Shown: positions 16,411 through 24,305 of the stretch, in pieces | Layout: every line of letters begins with the position of its first letter | Numbering within the stretch: the stretch's first letter is position 1 | NCBI GenBank assembly: GCA_030038565.1 | Contig: JASHSS010000102.1 | Location: forward strand, 1 to 39,057 | DNA from: Bryobacteraceae bacterium | GTDB lineage: Bacteria > Acidobacteriota > Terriglobia > Bryobacterales > Bryobacteraceae | Direction: 5' to 3' | Length of the DNA: 39,057 nucleotides | Translations under genes and position numbers: made by a program | The notes under the pieces: generated by a model | Told to the model about the DNA's origin: nothing | The model's database searches: none | The model's input: only the letters and a program-made list of their open reading frames with translations

Positions 16411-17580
16411 TCACCTGCCCAGCCGCACCACCGTCTCCAGATGAAACGTCTGCGGGAACAGGTCCACCAGCGCCAGCTTCTCCATCCGGTAACCGGCGGC
16501 TAACAGGCCCGCCAGGTCGCGCGCCAGCGTGGCGGGGTCGCAGGACACAATCGTGATCCGCGGCGGCTTGAGCTCCGCCAACCGCCGCACCACCGCCTTG
16601 CCCAGGCCGGCGCGCGGCGGGTCCAGCAGGACGAAATCGGGCGCGCAATCCAGCTTCGCCAGGTATTCTTCAGCGGTCGCCGCCTCCGCGCGCAGGTTGG
16701 CCAACCCGGCCCGCTGGGCGTTGAATTCCAGATCGCGCACCGCGCTCGCCCCCGATTCCACGGCCTGCACCCGGCTGAACCGGCGCGCCAGCGCCAGCGA
16801 GAACAGGCCCACCCCGGCATACAGATCGGCGGCCGTTTCGCCTCCCGCGCCCTCCAGGGCCGCTTCCACCAGGGCATCCACCAGGAAGCGGTTCACCTGG
16901 AAGAACGAATGCCGGCTCACGCGGAAACGGCCTTCATAATCCAGCGCGCCGTCGGCCAGGCCGGGAATCCTCTCGCCGCACCAGTCGAAGAATCTCCTGG
17001 CCAGCGGCGCCCCGGTTTCGAGCGCGTTCAATTGCACCGCGCGCTCGTCGGTGAAAAGCTCCAGCGAGCGCAGAAATCTCGGCCAGCGCCCATCGCCGGC
17101 CATTCCCGCCAGCGCCGCGATGGCCTGGTTCAGCACCGGCGAAGCGATGGGGCATTCGCGGATGCCGCACAATTTGTGCGACCCCGCCTCGCGGTACCCG
17201 ATGCGCCCCTGCTCGAGGTGCAACTGCACGCGATTGCGGTAGCCGAACGGCTCGCCCGCCACTACCGCGATTTCCCCAGGCCACTCGATCTTCCCCAACC
17301 GCCGCAGTTCCTCGGCCAGGATCGACCGCTTGGCGGCGAGCTGGAACTCGTAGGGCGCGTGCTGGTAGTGGCACCCGCCGCAGCGGCCGAAGTACGGGCA
17401 GGGAGGGTGCAGTCGCTGGGCCGCGGCTTCCACTGTTTCGACCACCCGCGCGCGCACCAGTCCCGGCTTTTCGCGCTCGGCCCGCGCGCGGATTTTCTCG
17501 CCCGGCAGCACGAACGGAACCAGCACCACCCGCCCGTCCAGCCGCGCCAGTCCCTCGCCGCCGTACACCAGCTTTTCCAC
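16411..17580 (-). CDS. 23S rRNA (uracil-C5)-methyltransferase, RlmD/RumA family
   Basis: A 389-residue SAM-dependent enzyme that methylates C5 of a uridine in 23S rRNA. A short TRAM domain (1-45) precedes the 4Fe-4S site: Cys61, Cys67, Cys70 in CPYFGRCGGC and probably Cys143. The methylase half has ADLYAGVGLFS (251-261), LLDPPRAGL (318-326) and the nucleophile Cys347 in SCDPATLARDL. The first available start is GTG at 17580, but codons just upstream (DFEVT before VEKLVYGG) look like TRAM sequence and are cut off by a stop with no standard start between. Convergent with wbpA, divergent from trpS. RlmD versus RlmC cannot be settled here. Confidence 0.9.
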   Translation of the reverse strand: MEKLVYGGEGLARLDGRVVLVPFVLPGEKIRARAEREKPGLVRARVVETVEAAAQRLHPPCPYFGRCGGCHYQHAPYEFQLAAKRSILAEELRRLGKIEWPGEIAVVAGEPFGYRNRVQLHLEQGRIGYREAGSHKLCGIRECPIASPVLNQAIAALAGMAGDGRWPRFLRSLELFTDERAVQLNALETGAPLARRFFDWCGERIPGLADGALDYEGRFRVSRHSFFQVNRFLVDALVEAALEGAGGETAADLYAGVGLFSLALARRFSRVQAVESGASAVRDLEFNAQRAGLANLRAEAATAEEYLAKLDCAPDFVLLDPPRAGLGKAVVRRLAELKPPRITIVSCDPATLARDLAGLLAAGYRMEKLALVDLFPQTFHLETVVRLGR

Positions 17581-17598
17581 GGTGACTTCGAAATCCCT

Positions 17599-17604
17599 TA
17601 CGAT
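17599..17604 (+). promoter_or_regulatory. Candidate -10 box for trpS
   Basis: TACGAT, 25 nt before the trpS ATG at 17630, inside the 49-bp divergent gap with the methyltransferase gene. No clear -35; the leader would be near 19 nt. Confidence 0.35.
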
Positions 17605-17629
17605 AGAGAATTACCTCGCTTCCTCTACC

Positions 17630-18754
17630 ATGAAAACACGAGTCTTTTCCGGCATGCAGCCATCCGGAAACCTGCACATCGGCAACTACCTGGGCGCGCT
17701 CAAGAATTGGGTGCGCATCCAGGACGATTACGAGTGTATTTTCTGCATCGTGGATCTGCACGCCGTCACCCTGTACCAGGATCCCGCCGAGCTGCGCGCG
17801 AAGATCCGCGAGATCGCCGCGCTGTACCTGGCCGCCGGCATCGACCCGGAGCGCAGCTCCATCATGGTGCAATCCGCCGTCCCGGCCCACGCCGAGCTGG
17901 CCTGGATGCTCACCTGCGTCACCCCGGTGGGCTGGCTGGAGCGCATGACCCAGTACAAGGTCAAGGCGGCCAAGTATCGAGCCGTCGAGGAGAGACGGCG
18001 GCGGGGCTTCAGGCCGCCCCCTCCGCCGCATGAGGCTGCGTACCCACGGGATGAGGCGGCGTATGAGCAGGCGGACGACGGACAGTACGCCGCTGTCGAC
18101 CCGCTTAACCGGCAGGCGCCCTCCGTGGGCGATGGCATCCTGCAATACCCCGTCCTGATGGCGGCCGACATCATGCTCTACCAGGCCGGCATCGTGCCGG
18201 TGGGCGAGGACCAGGCGCAGCACCTGGAACTCACCCGCGACATCGCCCAGCGCTTCAATTCGCTCTACGGCGAAACCTTCGTGGTGCCGGGCACCAGCCT
18301 GCCCACCGTGGGAGCGCGCATCATGGGTCTCGACGATCCCACCCAGAAAATGAGCAAATCGACCGAGGGCGCCGGCCACGCGGTGGCCCTGCTCGACCCG
18401 CCCGCCAAAATCCGCAAGACCATCATGCGCGCCACCACCGATTCCAATCCCGCGGTGGATTTCGATACCGCCGGACCCGGCATCCTCAACCTGCTGGCCA
18501 TCTACCAGGCCTTCGCCGGCGCGAGCGACGACGAAATCAAGTCCCGCTTCAGCGGCATGCAGTACGGGAACCTGAAAAAACAAGTCGCCGAGATGGTGAT
18601 TGCCCACCTGGAGCCGTTCCAGCAGCGCTACCGCGAGATCACCGCCGACCCGGCTTACCTGGCGGGCGTGCTGCGCGCGGGCGCCGAGCGCGTGGCGCCC
18701 ATCGCCAATAGCACCGTGCAACTGGTGAAGGAACGCATGGGGCTGTACACCTAG
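17630..18754 (+). CDS. trpS: Tryptophanyl-tRNA synthetase with an in-frame insertion
   Basis: A 374-residue class Ic synthetase that charges tRNA-Trp. The HIGH-type motif is PSGNLHIGNYLG (11-22) and the KMSKS loop is QKMSKS (239-244). Standard bacterial enzymes are about 330 residues. The extra length is one block at about 116-163, between MTQYKVKAAKY and SVGDGILQYPVLMAADIMLY, which are normally almost adjacent. The block is low-complexity (RRRRG, PPPPP, HEAAYPRDEAAYEQ) and its DNA is palindromic. All catalytic motifs are intact, so the enzyme is probably active. The ATG at 17630 opens the expected first strand. Followed 3 bp later by an MFS gene. Confidence 0.96.
   Translation: MKTRVFSGMQPSGNLHIGNYLGALKNWVRIQDDYECIFCIVDLHAVTLYQDPAELRAKIREIAALYLAAGIDPERSSIMVQSAVPAHAELAWMLTCVTPVGWLERMTQYKVKAAKYRAVEERRRRGFRPPPPPHEAAYPRDEAAYEQADDGQYAAVDPLNRQAPSVGDGILQYPVLMAADIMLYQAGIVPVGEDQAQHLELTRDIAQRFNSLYGETFVVPGTSLPTVGARIMGLDDPTQKMSKSTEGAGHAVALLDPPAKIRKTIMRATTDSNPAVDFDTAGPGILNLLAIYQAFAGASDDEIKSRFSGMQYGNLKKQVAEMVIAHLEPFQQRYREITADPAYLAGVLRAGAERVAPIANSTVQLVKERMGLYT
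17975..18118. repeat. Palindromic in-frame insertion within trpS
   Basis: This stretch has no counterpart in usual trpS genes. It contains an imperfect hairpin at 17996-18028: CGGCGG and GGGG pair with CCCC and CCGCCG, separated by one C/T mismatch. It also holds a smaller GCCGTC/GACGGC pair and a 21-bp-period direct repeat, ATGAGGCTGCGTA at 18030-18042 and ATGAGGCGGCGTA at 18051-18063. The length keeps the frame open. It resembles, in principle, the coding palindromic elements of Rickettsia. The hairpin apex TTCAGGCCGCC is close to TTCAGCCTGCC in the hairpin after the lyase gene at 33878-33896. Confidence 0.55.
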
Positions 18755-18757
18755 CGA

Positions 18758-20032
18758 ATGTTCCGCGTCTACCGCCAGCTACTCCGTTCCAATCGCAACT
18801 TCCGGCTGCTTTGGACGGCGCAAATTGTCAGCGAGCTGGGCGATTGGTTCTATTCCCTGGCGGTCTACCACCTGCTGCTGGAACTCACCGGCAACCGCGC
18901 CGAATCGGTGGGCCTGGCGGTGGTGTTGCAGGTGCTCCCCAGCACTTTCATTTCGCCCACCGCGGGCGCCCTCAACGACCGCCTCAGCCGCAAGGCCATC
19001 ATGATCGGCGCGGACGTGGCGCGCTTCTTCATCGTCCTGGGAATGCTGGCCGTGCGCACCCGCGGCATGGTCTGGCTGGTCTATCCGCTGCTGTTCCTGG
19101 AGACCCTCGGGTGGGCCTTCTTCGAGCCGGCCCATAGCGCCGTGGTCCCCAATATCGTCGCGCCCGAAGAGGTGCTGCCGGCCAACGCGCTGGCCTCCAT
19201 CACCTGGTCCTTCTGCCTGGCCGTGGGAGCGTCGCTCGGCGGCGTGGTGGCGGTGCTGGCCGGACGCGACACGGTCTTCGTCTTGAACGCGCTTTCCTTT
19301 CTGGCCTCCGCGTGGCTCATCCGCCGCATGCGTTTCGAAGAGCCGCACGCCGCCGGCCTGCCGCCTCTCGGCCCCCGCGACCTGGTGGACTTCCGCCCGG
19401 TCGTGGAAGGCTTCCGCTACATCCGCTCCGATCGGCGCCTGTTCGCCACCGTTTTCGTAAAAGCCGGCGGCGGGATTCTGGGCGCCAACAACGTGATCCT
19501 GCCCATGCTGGGCCACCGCGTCTTTCCCGTCGAACTCGGCGCCCTGAACCCCGATCGCGCCGCCATGCTCGGAATGAGCCTGCTGATGGGCGCGCGCGGC
19601 GCCGGCGCCTTGCTCGGCCCGCTGGCCGGCGGGCGCTGGGCGCAAGACTGCCAGGGGCGCATGCGCTCCGGCATTCTGGTGGGCTTCCTGCTGGCCGCCG
19701 CTGGTTACGTGGCTCTGGGCGGCGCCGGCGCCTTGTGGCTGGCCATGCTCGCGGTGGTCCTGGCGCACGCCGGAGCGTCCACCAATTGGGTCTTCTCCAC
19801 TACCCTGCTCCAGGTCTACACAGCCGATCGTTTCCGCGGCCGCGTCTTCGCCGCCGATTACGGGCTGTGCATGTTGGCCGTCTCCACCAGCAGCTACCTG
19901 GCAGGCCTGGCCATCGATCTGGGCGTTCCCGTGCGCACCTGCGCGACGGCAATCGGCTGCGCCATGCTGGCGCCCGCGGCGGCCTGGGCCGGCCTGCTCG
20001 TGGTCCGCCGCAAGCCGCCGGGTATCCGGTGA
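18758..20032 (+). CDS. MFS transporter
   Basis: A 424-residue major facilitator superfamily permease of the MFS_3/EntS-like type, with about 12 hydrophobic helices. The loop between helices 2 and 3 carries GALNDRLSRKAIMIGADVARF, the family's conserved motif A region. FFEPAHSAVVPNIV and a second-half VYTADRFRGRVFAADYG are typical of drug or siderophore exporters. It begins 3 bp after trpS, so it is probably transcribed with it. A drug/metabolite efflux role is inferred; the substrate is unknown. Confidence 0.9.
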   Translation: MFRVYRQLLRSNRNFRLLWTAQIVSELGDWFYSLAVYHLLLELTGNRAESVGLAVVLQVLPSTFISPTAGALNDRLSRKAIMIGADVARFFIVLGMLAVRTRGMVWLVYPLLFLETLGWAFFEPAHSAVVPNIVAPEEVLPANALASITWSFCLAVGASLGGVVAVLAGRDTVFVLNALSFLASAWLIRRMRFEEPHAAGLPPLGPRDLVDFRPVVEGFRYIRSDRRLFATVFVKAGGGILGANNVILPMLGHRVFPVELGALNPDRAAMLGMSLLMGARGAGALLGPLAGGRWAQDCQGRMRSGILVGFLLAAAGYVALGGAGALWLAMLAVVLAHAGASTNWVFSTTLLQVYTADRFRGRVFAADYGLCMLAVSTSSYLAGLAIDLGVPVRTCATAIGCAMLAPAAAWAGLLVVRRKPPGIR

Positions 20033-20036
20033 CGCC

Positions 20037-20171
20037 TTACCAGATTCCGTTCGCCCGCAGCGCCCCGGCAATCCGCGGCTGAATCTCGTTGGGTCCCGGG
20101 CCTCCGCTGTAGATCAATACCGCGCCCTCCGCGTCTCCGTAGTGAGGACGCCGCCCGCGCCCGCCCCGCAT
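20037..20171 (-). pseudogene. Possible C-terminal gene remnant
   Basis: A 44-codon minus-strand frame whose last 30 residues (GAVLIYSGGPGP, IQPRIAGALRANGIW) look like a genuine protein end with mostly GC third positions. The first residues (MRGGRGRRPHYGD) do not. It sits between the convergent ends of the MFS and permease genes with no promoter. I read it as a possible leftover of a deleted gene. I cannot name the family, and chance is a real alternative. Confidence 0.25.
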
Positions 20172-20236
20172 GCTTCTGTTCCCATGAACGTCAAAATCCC
20201 TCGACCCGGTCGCGTGGTGAATGCTCCCTCCGGCGT

Positions 20237-22801
20237 TCACTCGTTCCGCAGCGCCACCATGGGATCGAGCCGGGCCGCTCGACGCGCCGGAATCCACGAC
20301 GCGCCCAACGCCACCGCCGCCAGGACCAGCGCGGCGGACCCCAGCACCAGCGGATCGGCGGGCTTCATCTCGAACACCAACCCGGCCACCAGCCGTCCGA
20401 GCGCTACTGCGGCCACCGTTCCGGCCACAATTCCAGGCGCGGCCGCCAGCCACGCCTCGCGAATTACCAGCCTCATCACCCGCGGACGCGTCGCGCCCAA
20501 CGCCATCCGGATGCCGATCTCGCCCGTGCGGCGCGTCACGTTGTAGGCTGCCAGACCGTAGGCGCCCACCGCCGCCAGCGTCAGAGCCAGCAGGCCGAAG
20601 CCGAAGGAGAGCGCCGCGATCAGCCGGTCCAGGTCAAGGGTGTTGTTCAGCAGCGTGTCGGCCGTATCGACGGAGATCACCCGCGTGGATTTGTCTTCCG
20701 CCCGCACGGCCGCGCGCAGGCTGGCCAGCGTGCCCGACCGCGCGTTGCCCACGCGCAGCAGGAACCGGGTCGTCCACGGATCCTGCTGCGTCTGCCATTG
20801 CGGCACGTAGAAGTACCGCTGCGGCTTCTGGCGCACATCGCTGCGGATCTCCTCTACCACACCGATCACCTGCCACGGCTTTCGGTCTCTCTGGTGATAG
20901 ATATTCTGTCCCAGCGGATCGCGGCCAGGAAAGAAATGGCGGGCGAATTCCCGGTTCACGATGGCTACTTTCGGCGCTGCGGCGTTGTCCTTCTCGTCGA
21001 AATCGCGCCCGCTCGCGAGGCGCGCGCCGATGGTCGAGAAGTAGTGCGGGCCCACCAGATCGTAGTAGGCGTTGCGCTCCTTACCATCCGGAGCCTGGAA
21101 CCCATCGGCGCCCATCTGGTCGTTGGAATTACGACCACTGAAGACGCCGTTTTCCGAAAAGCTGACCCGCCCCACGCCCGGCATGGCCGCCAGGCGCGCC
21201 AGCAGGCGCCGGTTGAACTCGATGTTCTCCGCGCCCCTGTAGCCGGCTCCGCGCGTGTCCACGTCCAGCATGACCAGGCCGGAGCGGTTCAGTCCAGTGT
21301 CGATATGGGTGAGCCGATATAGGTTGAAAGCGAACAGAAACGATCCCGCGATCAGCACCAGCGAGAGCGACAGTTGCACCGAAGCCGCCGCACGGCTCCA
21401 CCAGCGGCTGGCCGGTCCCGCGGTGGCCGATCGCGAACCCTGCTGCAGCCCGCTCGCCAGCTCCGCGCGGCTGGCGCGCAGCGCCGGAATCAGCCCGCAT
21501 ACCAGGGCGGCGGCTACCGAGAGGGCCGTCACGAACAGCAACACGGTCCCATCGATGTGCAAGGGCAACTGCGGCGTCTTGCCCATACTCCAGATCAGCG
21601 AGACCAGCGCCGCCGCCGCCGGACGGCTCAGCCCCAGGCCGAGCAGTCCCCCGCCCACCGCCAGAAACAGTGCTTCGGTCATAAGCTGGCGGATCAGGCG
21701 CCAGCGTCCCGCCCCGATGGCCAGCCGCACGGTCAGTTCACGGCGCCGCTGATCGGCGCGGGCGAATTGCAGGCTCATCACGTTGATGCATGCCAGCAGC
21801 AGCCCGATGGCCACCATCGCCAGCAACACGCGCAGGGGCTTGGAAAATCGCCGCCGCAAATACGAAAGCCCTTTGCCGGCGGGCACAAGCTTCAATCGCT
21901 CATGATCTATTTCTTTGCGGACCCAGTCCGGCAAGGCAGGCCCGGCTCGCTCCAGGTCGATGGCATGGGACAGAGGCGTGAGCGCGTCCGAAGCCCGCTC
22001 CACGGTGACACCTACACGCAATCGCGCCAGAAGTTCCAGGAAATTGGTATTGGGCTTATCCAGCCACGCCTGCCCCGGATACAGCGCGGGCTGTGCGGCC
22101 AAAGGCACCCACACATCCGCGGCGTCGCCCACCAGAACGCCGAAGAACTCGCGCGGCGCCACGCCCGAAATCGTGAAGGGAACTTTGCCCACCCGGATGG
22201 TCCGCCCTATGGCCGTGGGATTGCCGCCGTAAGCGCGCTGCCAGTAGGCATAGCTGAGAACCGCCGCGTCGCGATCGTCCGGGGCCAGCACGCGTCCGAG
22301 CGCCGGCGAAACCCCAAGCACGCTGAAGAAATTCCCCGACACAAGTTCCATCCGGCCGGCTTCGGGTCCGCCTCCGGTATCCAGATCGCGTGGTTCGGTG
22401 CCCGCCGTCGCGAGCACATCTTCCAATACATCCTTCGAGCGCGCCTGGAACTGACGCCAGGAATAGTAAGATGCACAGCAATCCATGGTCACCAGCCGCT
22501 CCGGTGCCTTCACCGGAAGCTGCCGCCACAGCAGGGTATCCATCAAGCTGAAAATCGCTGCGTTGGCGCCGATGCCCAAGCCCAGCGAAACCACCGCCAC
22601 CGCCGCGAAACCGGGCTGCCGCCGGAGCACCCGCAGGGCGTAGCGCAAATCGGCCAGCAATCCGTCCAGCCAGCCCCAGCGCCACACCGCCCGCGCGTCC
22701 TCGGCGGCCAGCGTGAGGTTGCCGAGCGCCTTGTGCCCGGCGATCTCCTCCAGGGCCTTCAACTCCTCCTGCATGTCGCGCTCGCGGTCCCGCCAGGTCA
22801 T
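20237..22801 (-). CDS. ADOP-type ABC transporter permease (MacB/FtsX family)
   Basis: An 854-residue permease of the acidobacterial duplicated orphan permease kind: two MacB periplasmic domains and two FtsX domains in one chain, without a dedicated ATPase nearby. Residues 1-50 form a charged helical head (MTWRDRERDMQEEL). RYALRVLRRQPGFAAVAVVSLGLGIGANAAIF is the typical first helix region. FtsX helices occur near 320-480, a second periplasmic domain near 500-690, and the end has RTGEIGIRMALGATRPRVMRLVIREA with three more helices. The ATG overlaps the padR stop (ATGA). Possibly part of an efflux or lipoprotein-stress system. The substrate is unknown. Confidence 0.93.
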   Translation of the reverse strand: MTWRDRERDMQEELKALEEIAGHKALGNLTLAAEDARAVWRWGWLDGLLADLRYALRVLRRQPGFAAVAVVSLGLGIGANAAIFSLMDTLLWRQLPVKAPERLVTMDCCASYYSWRQFQARSKDVLEDVLATAGTEPRDLDTGGGPEAGRMELVSGNFFSVLGVSPALGRVLAPDDRDAAVLSYAYWQRAYGGNPTAIGRTIRVGKVPFTISGVAPREFFGVLVGDAADVWVPLAAQPALYPGQAWLDKPNTNFLELLARLRVGVTVERASDALTPLSHAIDLERAGPALPDWVRKEIDHERLKLVPAGKGLSYLRRRFSKPLRVLLAMVAIGLLLACINVMSLQFARADQRRRELTVRLAIGAGRWRLIRQLMTEALFLAVGGGLLGLGLSRPAAAALVSLIWSMGKTPQLPLHIDGTVLLFVTALSVAAALVCGLIPALRASRAELASGLQQGSRSATAGPASRWWSRAAASVQLSLSLVLIAGSFLFAFNLYRLTHIDTGLNRSGLVMLDVDTRGAGYRGAENIEFNRRLLARLAAMPGVGRVSFSENGVFSGRNSNDQMGADGFQAPDGKERNAYYDLVGPHYFSTIGARLASGRDFDEKDNAAAPKVAIVNREFARHFFPGRDPLGQNIYHQRDRKPWQVIGVVEEIRSDVRQKPQRYFYVPQWQTQQDPWTTRFLLRVGNARSGTLASLRAAVRAEDKSTRVISVDTADTLLNNTLDLDRLIAALSFGFGLLALTLAAVGAYGLAAYNVTRRTGEIGIRMALGATRPRVMRLVIREAWLAAAPGIVAGTVAAVALGRLVAGLVFEMKPADPLVLGSAALVLAAVALGASWIPARRAARLDPMVALRNE

Positions 22802-23130
22802 ACCTCGCCTCCCGGCGCCGGACCCATCACGCGCGTCACCGCGTTCACGAACTCCGCCCACTTGGAATGCTCGCTAGCCAGCCGCTTTCGCCCGGCGGCG
22901 GTCAGCCGGTAGTACTTGGCCTGGCGGTTGGTCTCCGAAGTATCCCACTTCGAGGCGATCCAGCCTTGCAATTCCAGGCGTTTCAAGGCCGGGTAGAGCG
23001 ACCCGAATTCGATCTCCAGCGATTCGCCCGAACTGGCGCGGATCGCCTTGGCGATCCCGTATCCGTGCAGCGGCCCCATCAGCAGGGTCCGGAGCACCAT
23101 CATGTCCAAAGTGCCTTGCAGAAGGTCCAT
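22798..23130 (-). CDS. PadR family transcriptional repressor
   Basis: A 110-residue winged-helix regulator of the PadR type. It begins MDLLQGTLDMMVLRTLLMGPLHGYGIA-like (the usual LDxxxL...GPxHGYGI pattern, residues 2-26). FGSLYPALKRLELQGWI (42-58) is the recognition helix and wing. NRQAKYYRLTAAGRKRL is the following strand and the C-terminal dimer helix. In acidobacteria such regulators usually precede ADOP permease genes, as here, with an ATGA overlap. It probably represses its own operon through the ATGT/ACAT site at 23137-23149 that covers the promoter. Confidence 0.94.
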   Translation of the reverse strand: MDLLQGTLDMMVLRTLLMGPLHGYGIAKAIRASSGESLEIEFGSLYPALKRLELQGWIASKWDTSETNRQAKYYRLTAAGRKRLASEHSKWAEFVNAVTRVMGPAPGGEV

Positions 23131-23136
23131 ATAAAG

Positions 23137-23149
23137 ATGTTCTATACAT
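23137..23149 (-). promoter_or_regulatory. Candidate PadR operator over the padR promoter
   Basis: ATGT-TCTAT-ACAT is an inverted repeat of the ATGT/ACAT type known for PadR regulators, though with a 5-bp spacer. On the minus strand it contains TAGAAC (23144 to 23139), a -10-like hexamer 8 nt before the ATG at 23130. Repressor binding here would block transcription. Confidence 0.45.
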
Positions 23150-23202
23150 AAAGAACGCCTAAATGTGGAAAAAGTCAAGCCCCTTCCGCGTCTCCCTCGA
23201 AA

Positions 23203-23364
23203 ATCCTCTTGGCGTTACTTTGCGCCTTAGCGGCTTTGCGAGCCGTCTTTGGCCACTATTTTCGTTTCTGCCAGGTGCCGCTGCGCCCGCACGAGGGACC
23301 TTCGAGAAACCTCCAGTTCTTCCGCGTCTCCGTGCTTCCTCCGCGCCCTCCGCGCCTCCGCGGT
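23203..23364. repeat. Two arrays of short GCG-ended pyrimidine-rich units
   Basis: In the 23131-23393 gap, units such as CTTTGCG, CCTTAGCG and GCTTTGCG recur with 8-10 bp spacing at 23211-23240. Units CTTCCGCG, TCTCCGTG, CCTCCGCG and CCTCCGCG recur with 8-11 bp spacing at 23319-23364. No coding frame fits. The two arrays look like related degenerate copies of one dispersed repeat type. Function unknown. Confidence 0.4.
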
Positions 23365-23393
23365 GACACGCAGCCCGCCCCGTCTGGCAAAGG

Positions 23394-24206
23394 CTAGCGC
23401 ACCTTCCCCGCCTCACCCTCCAGAATCACGTTCGAGAACACCGCCGTATCCGACTTGTCCGGCAAATGCGAGCAGAAACCGATGCCCACATAAAAAGGCG
23501 CTTCGAAATGCAACTCCACCGGCGGGCCCAGCCGCTCCATCGGTTCACCTTCCAGGCTGATGAAGATGGCGATCGAATCGCCGCGCTTCTCGATGCCGAT
23601 GCGCTTCGCCTTGACATTCGCGAGCATCCCCCCGAACCGGTACTGCATGTCCTTCAGGTTCGCGCCTCTTTCGGTGCGCTCGGCCAGGTGCACCATCCCC
23701 GTGCCGTGCTCACCGATCATGGCCTCCTTGGAATCGTCATCCAGATTCTGGCGAATCACCAGGACCGCCTTGCGGTCGCCGTATCCATCGGGGTTCGGAA
23801 AGGTCACGTCGGCCGCCAGCGAAACGTCGCCCGACATCCTTTTCCACTCGTACCGAAACTCGTCGCGCGAGTACCAGATGTTGTAGCCGGCCGAGTTGAT
23901 GGTGTACTTCCCGGCGCCGGCGTCGTAACCGGCGCTACCCGCCACCACCGCGCCGCCGATGTCCGATTGGCCCTCGAAGACTCCGATACGGGTGTTGAAA
24001 TTCCGGCTCGGCCGGTGAAAATCCGCCGGCGGCGCCACCTGTTTGTGCGTCGCCGAACCCGGCAGCGCCCAATCCGGTACGGCGGGGGTGGGCTGTGTTC
24101 CGGCCGCTTGCGCGTGCGCGAGGCCCGCGCCCATCCACGCCATCAGGACCGCCAGCCACGCTCGTGAGACGTGGGAAGCCGCACAACGAACCATCCGATC
24201 TTGCAT
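23394..24206 (-). CDS. Exported beta-sandwich (DUF1349/LamG-like) protein
   Basis: A 270-residue protein. A signal peptide covers about residues 1-33 (VSRAWLAVLMAWMGAGLAHAQ). The rest looks like one concanavalin-like beta-sandwich: NIWYSRDEFRYEWKRMSGDVSLAADVTF, KAVLVIRQNLDDDSKEA, HLAERTERG, then KRIGIEKRGDSIAIFISLEGE and FYVGIGFCSH. This domain often sits in front of TolB-like propellers in acidobacterial proteins; here it stands alone. It probably binds a carbohydrate or other surface ligand. GTG at 24209 is an alternative start, 6 nt after a TAAAGT hexamer, and would give a leaderless start. Confidence 0.85.
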   Translation of the reverse strand: MQDRMVRCAASHVSRAWLAVLMAWMGAGLAHAQAAGTQPTPAVPDWALPGSATHKQVAPPADFHRPSRNFNTRIGVFEGQSDIGGAVVAGSAGYDAGAGKYTINSAGYNIWYSRDEFRYEWKRMSGDVSLAADVTFPNPDGYGDRKAVLVIRQNLDDDSKEAMIGEHGTGMVHLAERTERGANLKDMQYRFGGMLANVKAKRIGIEKRGDSIAIFISLEGEPMERLGPPVELHFEAPFYVGIGFCSHLPDKSDTAVFSNVILEGEAGKVR

Positions 24207-24215
24207 CACGATTGG

Positions 24216-24221
24216 ACTTTA
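24216..24221 (-). promoter_or_regulatory. Candidate leaderless -10 box for the beta-sandwich gene
   Basis: TAAAGT on the minus strand, 6 nt before a GTG (24209) and 9 nt before the ATG (24206). Confidence 0.35.
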
Positions 24222-24250
24222 GCAGATCGCGCGCCGTCGGGCGCGGCCCC

Positions 24251-24264
24251 GTGCCGGCCGGCAC
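24251..24264. promoter_or_regulatory. 14-bp perfect palindrome GTGCCGGCCGGCAC
   Basis: Lies 42 bp downstream of the epimerase stop and 30 bp upstream of the TAAAGT box of the next minus-strand gene. Could be an operator or the stem of a terminator without a T-run. In GC-rich DNA such palindromes also arise by chance. Confidence 0.3.
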
Positions 24265-24305
24265 AGCCCGCGCGGATTACGCCCAGCCGGCGAACCTTCG
24301 CCCGA

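Noticed and set aside
18779-20071. A 430-codon minus-strand frame opposite the MFS transporter
   Set aside because: Gln/His/Ala/Gly-rich shadow without domain features; MFS helices are clear on the plus strand.
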